Positions 22,615-30,664 are shown, counted from the stretch's first letter. The stretch: DNA of 34,253 nucleotides from Candidatus Caenarcanales bacterium (GCA_021299565.1 JAJTHA010000046.1:1-34253); one strand, 5' to 3'. Numbers and translations: made by a program. Notes: a model not told the origin generated them from the letters alone.

Positions 22615-24504
22615 TTGCGTTTTTTAGTTTCCCTGTTTTTATTATTTGGGACTGTTTTTGGGCTTGGTGCTTGTTCTTGCTTGGATCAAAGCAAAAAATT
22701 TTTTATTTGTGCTGAAAACTCTGATCTAAAGCTGGTTGATGCTTTAGTCAAAAATTCTAAATCTCAAAAACTACAAAAAATAACTTGTAAAAATTGGGAT
22801 AGTCCTAAAATTCTTTCTGCTCTTGAAACAGGACAATTGGATGCATATATAGGTTCACTTGATCAAGCGGGCTCATTGAAAAACTCTATTTTAATTGCTA
22901 AAGATGGTTTAGTGATAGTCAGTAACAAAAGCAATAAGCAAGCTAGTTTGACGATGGTTCAATTAAAAGAGATTTTTGCTCGTCAAAAAACCAATTGGTC
23001 CAGTATCAGTGGTAATCCGGATGAATCTCCTATTGTTGTTATTGATCAGTCAGAAAACTCTAGTTCAAAAATTTATCTTTATCAGCAATTATTTGCTAAT
23101 AACCAAATGAAATTCTCTGCAAAAGTGAAGGTGGAAAATTCGGCTGAAATTAAAAATGCACTTGCCAAATTCCCTAATGCGATTTCGTATATTAACTTTT
23201 CTGAATATAGTGATAGTTTGAAAGCCTTTCAAATAGATAGTATTCCTGCCACCAAAGAAAATGTCCAAAAAGGTTATTTCCCTTTATTTAGACCAGTTAA
23301 GATTTACTTTAATAAAACAACACTTAAAACCAGCTCAAAGAGTCAAGATTTCAATGAGTTATTAAATTTGATTCTTGGTAACAAAGGACAACAATTGATT
23401 GAAGATCTTAGTTACATACCTTTGGATCAAGCCGAGCTCAATAATATAAAAACCAATAATAGAGCAATTTTAATTGGCGTAGGAGTGCCTTTGGATGGGA
23501 CTTATACAGATCTTTCAAAATCTATAATTAATGCAGTTAAATTAGCTGCAGAGCAGTTGAATGAAGCCGGAGGCATAGATAGTAGAGATATAGAAATTAT
23601 CACTTGTAATGATGAATCTAGAGTGGATCAAGGTTTAGTTTGTGCCCAAAAATTTATAGACGCTGGAGTTACTGCGGTTATAGGACATCTCAATTCTCAA
23701 GTATCAATCGAGACGTCAAAGCTTTATGTAGAACATCAAATTCCTATGATTACGGCAGCGTCTACTCATCCGTGGTTTACCGAAAGACCAGGAGCGCGAG
23801 GTTTTGTGTTTAGAACTGTTGGGCGTGATGACAAGCAAGCTGAATTGCTGGCTAAATCAATTTCAAATCTGGCTATCCCACATCCAGCAAAAGTAGCAAT
23901 ATTTAATAATAGTACTGTTTATGGAGCTACTTTAAGCTCTTTAATTGAAGCTCAAATCATTGGCATTGCAAAAGATAAAGTTACTGCTATTAAAGCTTTA
24001 CAACAAGGTAAAAATCAATATCATAATGAAGTCGAAGCATTAGATGCTCAAGTTTTGGTTTTCGTAGGTGAAGCAACTGACGCCGCTCAATTAGTAAAAG
24101 AGCTTGCGCTTACTAATCACAAGAACATCGTTTTTATTGGGGCTGAAGGTATTTTTAGCCAGAGATATATACAGGAAGCTGGTTTGAGAGCCGAAGGTAC
24201 TTATGTTACAGGGACCATTCTGGAATTGGGTTCTAAGCAGTTAGAGGATTTTGAAAACTTATATCTGGAAAAATTCAAAACCAAGCCAACAGCTTTTGCT
24301 TTAAATGCTTTTGATGCAATGATGATTTTAGGGCAAGCTTTAAAAAATTCCCAAACAGAAAATATACCTTTGATAGATTCAATTAAAAAAACTAACTATA
24401 GCGGTATCACTGGTCAAATAATGTTTAATTCTATTGGTGATCCGATTCAGCCGCGTATGTGTTTGTATCAAGTTAAAAACGCTAAATTTATTAAGCTCAA
24501 TTAA
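22615..24504 (+). CDS. Lipoprotein fusing a PstS-like and a LivJ-like solute-binding domain
   Basis: 629 residues. A lipoprotein signal peptide ends in lipobox LGAC (Cys20). Residues about 28-265 resemble the phosphate-binding PstS type: TGQLDAYIGSLDQAG, AKDGLVIVSNKSN, LTMVQLKEIFARQKTNWSSISG and IDQSENSSSKIYLYQQLF parallel the PstS pattern with its TNW and SGT segments. Residues about 283-629 are a type I periplasmic binding protein of the LivJ/Peripl_BP_6 kind (ILIGVGVPLDGTYTDLSKSI, AAEQLNEAGGI, AVIGHLNSQVSIETSKLY, PMITAAS). Each fold normally stands alone. The start is a TTG directly after the previous stop, with a GAGG 11 bases upstream. No ABC permease or ATPase gene adjoins, so a sensing role is as likely as transport. 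It is surface-exposed or periplasmic and membrane-anchored. Confidence 0.85.
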   Translation: MRFLVSLFLLFGTVFGLGACSCLDQSKKFFICAENSDLKLVDALVKNSKSQKLQKITCKNWDSPKILSALETGQLDAYIGSLDQAGSLKNSILIAKDGLVIVSNKSNKQASLTMVQLKEIFARQKTNWSSISGNPDESPIVVIDQSENSSSKIYLYQQLFANNQMKFSAKVKVENSAEIKNALAKFPNAISYINFSEYSDSLKAFQIDSIPATKENVQKGYFPLFRPVKIYFNKTTLKTSSKSQDFNELLNLILGNKGQQLIEDLSYIPLDQAELNNIKTNNRAILIGVGVPLDGTYTDLSKSIINAVKLAAEQLNEAGGIDSRDIEIITCNDESRVDQGLVCAQKFIDAGVTAVIGHLNSQVSIETSKLYVEHQIPMITAASTHPWFTERPGARGFVFRTVGRDDKQAELLAKSISNLAIPHPAKVAIFNNSTVYGATLSSLIEAQIIGIAKDKVTAIKALQQGKNQYHNEVEALDAQVLVFVGEATDAAQLVKELALTNHKNIVFIGAEGIFSQRYIQEAGLRAEGTYVTGTILELGSKQLEDFENLYLEKFKTKPTAFALNAFDAMMILGQALKNSQTENIPLIDSIKKTNYSGITGQIMFNSIGDPIQPRMCLYQVKNAKFIKLN

Positions 24505-25191
24505 ATGTTAGTAGAATTTTTAGAATATCTATGGCATTATCCTCGAATCCCAAAAGAATTTAGGGAGATAGTTCAAGAACAAATCGCCATCAAATCTCGA
24601 TATGCTCGTCAGCGAGCCGCTTGGACAAATCATCTCTCTAATTGCAAGAGTTTTATTTTGGAGAATGTTGATCCTCAAAAAGACTCGCGAATAGTGCTTT
24701 TGGGAGCAGGTTTACTTAATGATGTGCCTATTCGGGAATTGAGTGAAAAGTTTTTTGAAGTGATTTTACTAGATGCATTTTTTTTGGATTCTACTCTTGC
24801 TCAAATCAAAAAATATCCAAATGTAAAATTTATTAGCAAAGATATCTCAAAAATAGAAAACCTTACGGATTTGGATTTTGATCATTTGGTTTCTCTTAAT
24901 ATACTGTCGCAATTGCTTTTGAAAGAAGAATCTATTGCTATTAAACAGCAAATAATTAATAAGCATTGGGGTTTGCTTGTGGGTAATACTGTTCGATCTA
25001 AAGTGATTTTGATTACTGATTACCTAAAACAAATTTTTGATAGAAATAATCAGAAAAAACTTGAAGAAAGTAGTTTGGCTGATTATGATATACCTCAAGC
25101 TGATCGTTATTGGGACTGGGATCTCGCCCCGCTTGGTGAGCTTGATAGTAACTATTCTATGATGCTAAAAGTTCTTGCAAAAGTTCTTTAG
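24505..25191 (+). CDS. Rossmann-fold, methyltransferase-like protein of unknown function
   Basis: A 228-residue cytoplasmic protein. The N-terminal 55 residues are helical (FREIVQEQIAIKSRYARQRAAWTNHLSNCKSFI). Then RIVLLGAGLLNDVPIRELSEKFFEVILLDAFF looks like a SAM-binding motif I followed by the acidic strand, and YPNVKFISKDISKI like the next strand. This pattern (GAG, then DIP, then VDxxF, then NV..xxxDI) recalls a class of uncharacterised methyltransferase-like proteins, but no catalytic motif can be named. YWDWDLAPLGEL near the C-terminus is notable. It starts on the base after the previous stop, with no promoter or Shine-Dalgarno site, as the third gene of the SpoA cluster, and overlaps the convergent DUF512 gene by 35 bases. 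Confidence 0.75.
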   Translation: MLVEFLEYLWHYPRIPKEFREIVQEQIAIKSRYARQRAAWTNHLSNCKSFILENVDPQKDSRIVLLGAGLLNDVPIRELSEKFFEVILLDAFFLDSTLAQIKKYPNVKFISKDISKIENLTDLDFDHLVSLNILSQLLLKEESIAIKQQIINKHWGLLVGNTVRSKVILITDYLKQIFDRNNQKKLEESSLADYDIPQADRYWDWDLAPLGELDSNYSMMLKVLAKVL

Positions 25192-26554
25192 CGCCCCAAG
25201 CTTTCACGCACGGTATTCCTAGTTTTTCTTCAAGCTCAGAAATATGCATATCATCAAGAAAAATATCATAGCCATCTTTAAGCATGACTTTGGGGATAAT
25301 GATTTTTTCGCCGAGCATTTCTTTGGGAATATATCTTAGTCCTTGATAAATATCATCACCCGTTAAAAGTCCACTTACATTGGTGGTGCCCCAAAATTTT
25401 GATTCTATTGCCCACGGAATCAGCTCTATATGAGGGAATTGATCTTTTATTTTTTTTGCAACTTCTTCAACTATGTTTTTTGAAATAGTGCCATTGACCC
25501 AAGAAACTCTATGCTTACGATTTGAACTAGCTTTGTGTTTGCGTTTTAGTTCTTTTTCCATTTCATTCAAAAACAATCGAGTCATGCCGACACCATCTTC
25601 TAATTGTGGGTAATTACCATAATGGGTCTTTGCAGGGATTGATGTGTGTGTCATCAAATAAAATTCATCAGAAAGAAAAGCAAAACTTTTGCGTTTCTTG
25701 AGTTCAAGACTTTCCCAAGTTTCAACTAGATTGATGACATCAAAAGTCTCATCCAGAGTAAATCTTCTAAGACCTCTTCTATGATATTTGGTTAGACCTA
25801 CTGGTACTATTGCAACAGAGACTACGGGCTTGTTTCTCAAGGCAAGTAAATCATTTAGAGTGTTTAATAAATGAATTCCATCATTCATTTCTGGACACAA
25901 AACTATTTGTGTGTGAACAGGGATTTCAAGACCAGCTAACCATTTTAATTCTTCAATAATCGAAATAGATTTTTTGCGGCCAAGCATTTTATTGCGCACC
26001 TCTAGATCTGTTGCATGAACAGAGACATACAATGGACCCGGTCTCAAAGCTTCAATGCGACGGCGATCTGAGTAAGATAGATTGGTGAGAGTGACATAGC
26101 TACCATGCAAATAGCTCATGCGAAAATCATCATCGCGATACTGTAAGCTTTCACGAGTTTTGTCTAATGGTTGGTTTTCAACAAAACAAAAAGGACAATC
26201 ATTGGCACATTCTTGTACACCATTAAACAGCGGAGTAACAAATTCAGCCCCGAGCTCATCCTCGGCATCTTTTTCTAATTCAATAACAATTTCTTCTTTG
26301 TCTCTTGCAATGATGATTTCAAGCTCTTCACTCTGCTTAAAATGAAATTCAAAATCAAAAATATCTCTTAGTTTATGACCATTTATCTCTAAAATTTTGT
26401 CCCCAACTTTTAATCCAATTTCGTGAGCCAAAGACCATGGCGGCACCGAACTTAGAATTGCAGGAGCTGAAACAAACTTAAGATCTTTTTCAGCATTGAC
26501 GTCTTTTAGGCGGCTTTGCTCGAGTTCTTCTTTGTTGATTAAGATGGGTTCCAC
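25157..26554 (-). CDS. PDZ / radical-SAM-like / DUF512 family iron-sulfur protein
   Basis: 465 residues. Near the N-terminus is a PDZ-like domain (about 25-90: SVPPWSLAHEIGLKVGDKILEINGHKLRDIFDFEFHF). Next comes a cysteine group CANDCPFCF (CX3CX2C), the expected 4Fe-4S radical-SAM ligands, with barrel strands SYVTLTNLSYSDRRRIEALRPGPLYVSVHATDLEVRNKMLG. The DUF512 region makes up the C-terminal half (SDEFYLMTHTSIPAKTHYGNYPQLEDGVGMTR, TTNVSGLLTGDDIYQGLR, ILPKVMLKDGYDIFLDDMHISELE-like). The family is conserved in cyanobacteria and Firmicutes; its reaction is not established. The start is GTG; a 53-base gap separates it from divergent ispE. Confidence 0.93.
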   Translation of the reverse strand: MEPILINKEELEQSRLKDVNAEKDLKFVSAPAILSSVPPWSLAHEIGLKVGDKILEINGHKLRDIFDFEFHFKQSEELEIIIARDKEEIVIELEKDAEDELGAEFVTPLFNGVQECANDCPFCFVENQPLDKTRESLQYRDDDFRMSYLHGSYVTLTNLSYSDRRRIEALRPGPLYVSVHATDLEVRNKMLGRKKSISIIEELKWLAGLEIPVHTQIVLCPEMNDGIHLLNTLNDLLALRNKPVVSVAIVPVGLTKYHRRGLRRFTLDETFDVINLVETWESLELKKRKSFAFLSDEFYLMTHTSIPAKTHYGNYPQLEDGVGMTRLFLNEMEKELKRKHKASSNRKHRVSWVNGTISKNIVEEVAKKIKDQFPHIELIPWAIESKFWGTTNVSGLLTGDDIYQGLRYIPKEMLGEKIIIPKVMLKDGYDIFLDDMHISELEEKLGIPCVKAWGAKELLQELLAS

Positions 26555-26593
26555 AATAAATTAAGCTAAACTATTAAGTAATAGATTATAGCA

Positions 26594-26599
26594 TATAGT
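26594..26599 (+). promoter_or_regulatory. -10 element of ispE
   Basis: TATAGT ends 8 bases before the ATG at 26608, again predicting a start of transcription at or near the start codon. Confidence 0.5.
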
Positions 26600-26607
26600 C
26601 AATACAC

Positions 26608-27519
26608 ATGATCAAGAAAGCCGTTTATTTAGAAAGAGCACCAGCCAAAATCAATCTTTTTTTGGAAGTTTTAGGTAAAAGAGAGGATAACTATCATGAT
26701 CTCAATACTTTGTTTCAGGCCATTGATTTGCAAGATCATTTGACATTTGAGATTCAAGTTCTTTGTAGCCCATCAGAAGAAATAGATTTCAATATTGAGA
26801 TTGATTCAAACTCAGATGAGCTTAAAAATTTGGGACTCAACAACAGCATTAGTAAAGCTGTCGAACTTTATTTCACCAAATTGCCTGTCACTCAAGTTAT
26901 CGAAGTAATTAGCGCTGTAGAGATTAGCGTTTTTGTAGACAAGCAGATTCCCTTGCAAGCCGGTCTTGCTGGTGGTTCTTCGGATGCTGCTGCTACTCTG
27001 CGGGCTTTAAATAGATTTTTTGAAGAAAATTTTGATTGGTGTCTTTCTCAGCAAGAGCTTTTGGAAGTTGCTTTAGAGATTGGCTCAGATGTTCCTTTTT
27101 GTTTGCTTGCTACTCAAGAGCCGCGTTTGCATGGTGCTGGTAGAGGAGAGAAACTATCCAAGAAAACTTTTAAATTCAATTATGATGATTATGAAAATTT
27201 GATATTGGTAAAACCAGATTTTGGTGTTGATACTGCATGGGCTTATGATCAGCTAGATGCACAAATTGAAAAAGAAACTTGCAAATTAAATTTAGGTTTT
27301 TCTAATAGTTTTGAAAAAGTTGTTTTTCCAAAATATCCTGATTTGGTTTTTATTAAAGAAAAACTTGAAGAATTTGGATGCAAAAGAGTGTTATTGAGTG
27401 GATCAGGCTCAACTATGATCGGCTTTCTTGATAAAAACCAAGATCAGAAAGCCATTTTCAGGCAAGTTGACCAGTTCTTCCCGGCAACTTATATGAAAAA
27501 AATGGCTAGTTTTTTGTAA
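26608..27519 (+). CDS. ispE: 4-diphosphocytidyl-2-C-methyl-D-erythritol kinase
   Basis: 303 residues, GHMP kinase fold. APAKINLFLEVLGKREDNYHDLNTLFQAI is the IspE N-terminal signature with the substrate-contacting KxN and YHxL parts. PLQAGLAGGSSDAAATLRAL is the ATP-binding glycine loop. GSDVPFCLL carries the catalytic Asp, and VLLSGSGSTMIGF is the C-terminal GHMP motif. It phosphorylates CDP-methylerythritol in the MEP route to isoprenoids in the cytoplasm. An extended -10 in the 29-base gap after it suggests that secD has its own promoter as well. Confidence 0.95.
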   Translation: MIKKAVYLERAPAKINLFLEVLGKREDNYHDLNTLFQAIDLQDHLTFEIQVLCSPSEEIDFNIEIDSNSDELKNLGLNNSISKAVELYFTKLPVTQVIEVISAVEISVFVDKQIPLQAGLAGGSSDAAATLRALNRFFEENFDWCLSQQELLEVALEIGSDVPFCLLATQEPRLHGAGRGEKLSKKTFKFNYDDYENLILVKPDFGVDTAWAYDQLDAQIEKETCKLNLGFSNSFEKVVFPKYPDLVFIKEKLEEFGCKRVLLSGSGSTMIGFLDKNQDQKAIFRQVDQFFPATYMKKMASFL

Positions 27520-27530
27520 ATATCCCTTTT

Positions 27531-27539
27531 TGTTATACT
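27531..27539 (+). promoter_or_regulatory. Extended -10 element of secD
   Basis: TGtTATACT ends 9 bases before the ATG at 27549; the same nine bases stand before the nitroreductase gene at 2811. It predicts a leaderless or 1-3 base leader transcript. Confidence 0.6.
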
Positions 27540-27548
27540 AATGAGGTT

Positions 27549-28841
27549 ATGGATTTTATCAAAGAAAATTTTCGTATTTTGACCGTGCTTGCAATTGCAG
27601 TATTTTGTATCGCTAATGTTTTTGTTTTGCAAGTGGGTCCTAACTCTGCCGAATATGACAGATTGAAATTACAGCAGATTATTTCTACCCCCGGCTATTC
27701 TTTATATACCAAATTGAAATTGGGTCTTGATCTAGTTGGAGGTTCTCAGTTTGAGTTTGAAGCGCTTACCACTGATAAAGTCCCAGAAACTACCCCAGAA
27801 GTAATGAGAGGGCTAGTTAAAGTTTTTGAAAACAGAGTTAATGCTTCTGGAACTACTGAGTCAATTGTTCAACAAGTTGGCAAAAATAGAATTCTTGTTG
27901 AAGTTCCTGGTGCTGATCCAACTACTGTAAAAAGAAGATTACTTGCAACAGCAAATCTAGAGTTTAAAGAATTTGATGAAAGCTCTCAAACATGGATAGA
28001 TACCGGGATTACTGGTGCTGATCTTAAACAAGCTCAAGCAAGTACTGATGGTGCTGCTACTTGGGCGATTGATTTTGAGTTAAAACCAGAAGCTGCAAAG
28101 GATTTTGGTGATTTAACTGCAAGGCTTATTAACAAGCCATTAGGAATATTTTTAGATGGAGTTGAGATCTCTGCACCTACAGTCAGATCTGCAATCACAG
28201 CTGGAACCGGACAAATCTCTGGTAATTTCACTGCAGAAACAGCACAAGATTTGGCAGTACAACTCAATGCTGGTGCGCTTCCAGTGCCAGTGAAAATTCT
28301 TCAAGAGAGATCTATTGGAGCTACATTAGGACAAGAATCTATTGCTAGAAGCATTAATGCAGGGATAATTGGTTTAATCGTTGTTGCTTTATTTATGATC
28401 ATTGTTTATAGATTGCCAGGATTTATCGCTGCACTTGCGCTAATGGTTTATGCTTTGATGTCTTTGTATTTGTTTCAAGAAAACGTGACTTTGACTCTTG
28501 CTGGTCTAGCGGGTTTCATACTTAGTATTGGTATGGCTGTTGATGCTAATATTTTGATTTTTGAAAGAGCAAAAGAAGAAATGAATCAGGGTAAATCTGT
28601 TCTGATTGGAATTAGAGAAGGTTTTGATAAGGCTTACGCTAGTATTTTTGACTCAAACATGAACACTAGTATTGTTTGTTTGATATTAATTATGTTTGGA
28701 ACTGGTGTGGTAAAAGGTTTTGCTGTAACGCTAATTATTGGTGTTTTGCTTAGCTTGTTTAGCTCATTGTTTGTAACTAAAACTATTTTGTTTGCGGTAG
28801 TTCAATACTTCAATATCAAAGAAACCAGTTTGTTTAAATAA
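27549..28841 (+). CDS. secD: Protein translocase subunit SecD
   Basis: 430 residues, the short form of SecD. Residues about 10-28 form the first membrane segment. LKLGLDLVGGSQFEFEA is the D1-type SecD signature. VFENRVNASGTTESIVQQVGKNRILVEVPGADP is the periplasmic P1 start, and AITAGTGQISGNFTAETAQDLAVQLNAGALPVPVKILQERSIGATLGQESI is the conserved D4/D5 region. The C-terminal five membrane segments include GLAGFILSIGMAVDANILIFERAKEEM, the D6 motif with its key Asp. SecD with SecF pulls exported proteins through SecYEG using the proton gradient. SecF is not downstream: 3 bases later a DUF3326 gene begins. Confidence 0.96.
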   Translation: MDFIKENFRILTVLAIAVFCIANVFVLQVGPNSAEYDRLKLQQIISTPGYSLYTKLKLGLDLVGGSQFEFEALTTDKVPETTPEVMRGLVKVFENRVNASGTTESIVQQVGKNRILVEVPGADPTTVKRRLLATANLEFKEFDESSQTWIDTGITGADLKQAQASTDGAATWAIDFELKPEAAKDFGDLTARLINKPLGIFLDGVEISAPTVRSAITAGTGQISGNFTAETAQDLAVQLNAGALPVPVKILQERSIGATLGQESIARSINAGIIGLIVVALFMIIVYRLPGFIAALALMVYALMSLYLFQENVTLTLAGLAGFILSIGMAVDANILIFERAKEEMNQGKSVLIGIREGFDKAYASIFDSNMNTSIVCLILIMFGTGVVKGFAVTLIIGVLLSLFSSLFVTKTILFAVVQYFNIKETSLFK

Positions 28842-28844
28842 GCC

Positions 28845-29903
28845 ATGCGCAATATCAATGTAATGCTAGTACCGACAGGCGTGGGAGCCTCCATAGGTGG
28901 CTTTGCCGGTGATGCTGCGCCAGCATTTAAGCTCTTGGCAAAAGCATCAGATCTTTTAATTACTCATCCAAACGTAGTTAATGCTGCTCTCTTAACAGAT
29001 ATTTCGTCGAATATTGCAGTGCTTGAGGGATATTTTATAGATAGATTTTTTTCCGAGCAAATTGCTTTAAGGCTCAATGTCAAGCATAAAATAGCCGTTG
29101 TTATTGACTCAGAAGCTAATGAAGCGGAGAGAATACTTACTCAAAACTGTATCAATGCCGCAAGGGTTGTCTATGGCTTGGATATAATTGAGAAGCCATA
29201 TTTCACATCTGCAGCTATCGATGCTGGCGATTTGATAAACATCAAAAATCCAGATACTTTACTGGAAGCTTGTTCAATAGCTGTTGCTGACGGAGCTACG
29301 GCTCTTGCAGTGCTCGCAGTTTTGCCTGAAGATGCGACTAGTGATTCTGCCAAAAAATATTCTAATGGTTCTGGTATAGATCCGATAGGTTCTATTGAAG
29401 CTAAAATCTCACACCTCGTTGCACAGTTTTTCCTGAAACCCTGCGCGCACGCGCCGATTGTGCGATCCAAAAATCATCAACCCGAAGTAGTGGATTCAAG
29501 AGCGGCAGCTGAATATCTTTCAGATAGTTTTTTGGCTTCTGTGTTTAAATGTTTGCAATATTCACCGCAAATTATTCCTATCGAACAACACCATAGGCTT
29601 TTGAGTAGCATTTATACTAATGCTGCCGACCTGAAACTTTTCAGAGGACCAAGTGATTTGATGGTTTATGATGTTGCAAACTTAGTGGTGCCTTATGATG
29701 CTTGCAATAATTTGCCTTGCGCTAAAGCTCATAATTATAATATTGAATTACTCTGTGTCGAAAACAACAAAACTGTTTTAGACGAGCCAGCTTCTATGTT
29801 TGGCATGCCCCATAAACTTGTTAAAAACTATTTTGAAGCTGCGGGTTATTTGCTGGCAAACACGAGAGACAAAAATCATATTAATCCTCAATTGTTACTG
29901 TGA
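28845..29903 (+). CDS. DUF3326 domain protein
   Basis: 352 residues. MLVPTGVGASIGGFAGDAAPAFKLLAKASDLLITHPNVVNAA is the highly conserved opening of this family, followed by EGYFIDRFF. SGIDPIGSIEAKISHLVAQFFLKPCAHAP and the DSRAAAEYLSDSFLASVFKCLQ region are also typical. GADGATALAVL-like VADGATALAVLAVLP lies between. The family is known mainly from cyanobacteria and plastid-bearing eukaryotes, and its function is unknown. It begins 3 bases after secD without its own promoter and ends on the base before the upstream ATG candidate of acpS, so secD-DUF3326-acpS is probably read together. Confidence 0.92.
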   Translation: MRNINVMLVPTGVGASIGGFAGDAAPAFKLLAKASDLLITHPNVVNAALLTDISSNIAVLEGYFIDRFFSEQIALRLNVKHKIAVVIDSEANEAERILTQNCINAARVVYGLDIIEKPYFTSAAIDAGDLINIKNPDTLLEACSIAVADGATALAVLAVLPEDATSDSAKKYSNGSGIDPIGSIEAKISHLVAQFFLKPCAHAPIVRSKNHQPEVVDSRAAAEYLSDSFLASVFKCLQYSPQIIPIEQHHRLLSSIYTNAADLKLFRGPSDLMVYDVANLVVPYDACNNLPCAKAHNYNIELLCVENNKTVLDEPASMFGMPHKLVKNYFEAAGYLLANTRDKNHINPQLLL

Positions 29904-29908
29904 ATGCT

Positions 29909-29917
29909 TGCTATCAT
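29909..29917 (+). promoter_or_regulatory. Extended -10 candidate for acpS
   Basis: TGcTATCAT ends 7 bases before the ATG at 29925. It lies within the first codons of the longer frame (ATG at 29904) and so favours 29925 as the start. Confidence 0.4.
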
Positions 29918-29924
29918 TAGCCAT

Positions 29925-30296
29925 ATGCAGATAGGCGTGGATTTGTGCGATACAGAGCGCATAGAAAAAATCCTCAAAAAATATGGTAAAAAATTTCTCA
30001 AACGAATTCTTAGCGAAGAAGAGATTTTGGCTTTTGATAAAAATGATAAAAACTTTTTACCTCGACTTGCTTCTCGTTTTGCAGCCAAAGAAGCTATAGC
30101 AAAAGTTTTAGGCACTGGTATCGGAGCTCATTTAGCTTTTGTAGATATCACTATTTTTAAAAATGAAAGCGGCGCACCTTTTGTTAAACTAAATGAAAGA
30201 GCTACGCAACTAGCTTCATCACAAAATATCTCAGAAATCAAAATTTCTTTGAGTCATGAGAAACAAATGGCGATTGCGTTTGCTGTTGGAGTTTAG
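29925..30296 (+). CDS. acpS: Holo-[acyl-carrier-protein] synthase
   Basis: About 123 residues from the ATG at 29925. QIGVDLCDTERIEKILKKYGKKFLKRILSEEE is the AcpS opening, with Asp6 as a magnesium ligand. FLPRLASRFAAKEAIAKVLGTGIG holds the catalytic Lys-Glu pair. ISLSHEKQMAIAFAVGV is the closing motif. The enzyme transfers phosphopantetheine from CoA to acyl carrier protein in lipid synthesis. An upstream ATG at 29904 in frame would add MLAIISH; family proteins start right at the IGxD strand and an extended -10 precedes 29925, so I prefer the shorter form. The stop overlaps the ssb stop by 4 bases (TTAG). Confidence 0.93.
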   Translation: MQIGVDLCDTERIEKILKKYGKKFLKRILSEEEILAFDKNDKNFLPRLASRFAAKEAIAKVLGTGIGAHLAFVDITIFKNESGAPFVKLNERATQLASSQNISEIKISLSHEKQMAIAFAVGV

Positions 30297-30646
30297 TTAT
30301 TAGCGTAGCTAGAATTGTTGTCAGATTTAGATCCTAAAAGTCTCAACTCTGATCCAGATATAACTGGCTTGACAACAAGTTCTCCACTGGTTTTATCATT
30401 CCAAGATTCAAAATCTATTTGTCCAACAATACCAATTAAAGATCCTTTGCGCACATATTCGCCAGCGATTTCTGCTTGCTTGCCCCAAAGTTTGATATCA
30501 AACCAATCTGTCTCTTTGTTTTTACTTGGTCTATTAACTGCCATAGAAAAACTCGCCAAACTTTTGCCGGATTCGAAATATCTTAATTCAGGATCCTGTC
30601 CTACTCTGCCGATTACTGTTACTTGATTAATTTCTTTGCGTGACAT
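30293..30646 (-). CDS. ssb: Single-stranded DNA-binding protein, short form
   Basis: 117 residues. The OB fold is clear: NQVTVIGRVGQDPELRYFESGKSLASFSMAVNRPSKN, then DWFDIKLWGKQAEIAGEYVRKGSLIGIVGQIDFESWND, and ELVVKPVISGSELRLLGSK. SSB protects single-stranded DNA in replication and repair as a tetramer. The C-terminus is SDNNSSYANN: the acidic DDxPF tip that recruits partner enzymes is absent, and the disordered tail is very short. It could be a second SSB or a lineage variant. It is divergent from dnaK across 123 bases. Confidence 0.93.
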   Translation of the reverse strand: MSRKEINQVTVIGRVGQDPELRYFESGKSLASFSMAVNRPSKNKETDWFDIKLWGKQAEIAGEYVRKGSLIGIVGQIDFESWNDKTSGELVVKPVISGSELRLLGSKSDNNSSYANN

Positions 30647-30655
30647 AGGAAAGTG

Positions 30656-30664
30656 ATCTTAGCA
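30656..30664 (-). promoter_or_regulatory. Extended -10 element of ssb
   Basis: Minus-strand TGcTAAGAT ends 9 bases before the ATG at 30646. Confidence 0.5.
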
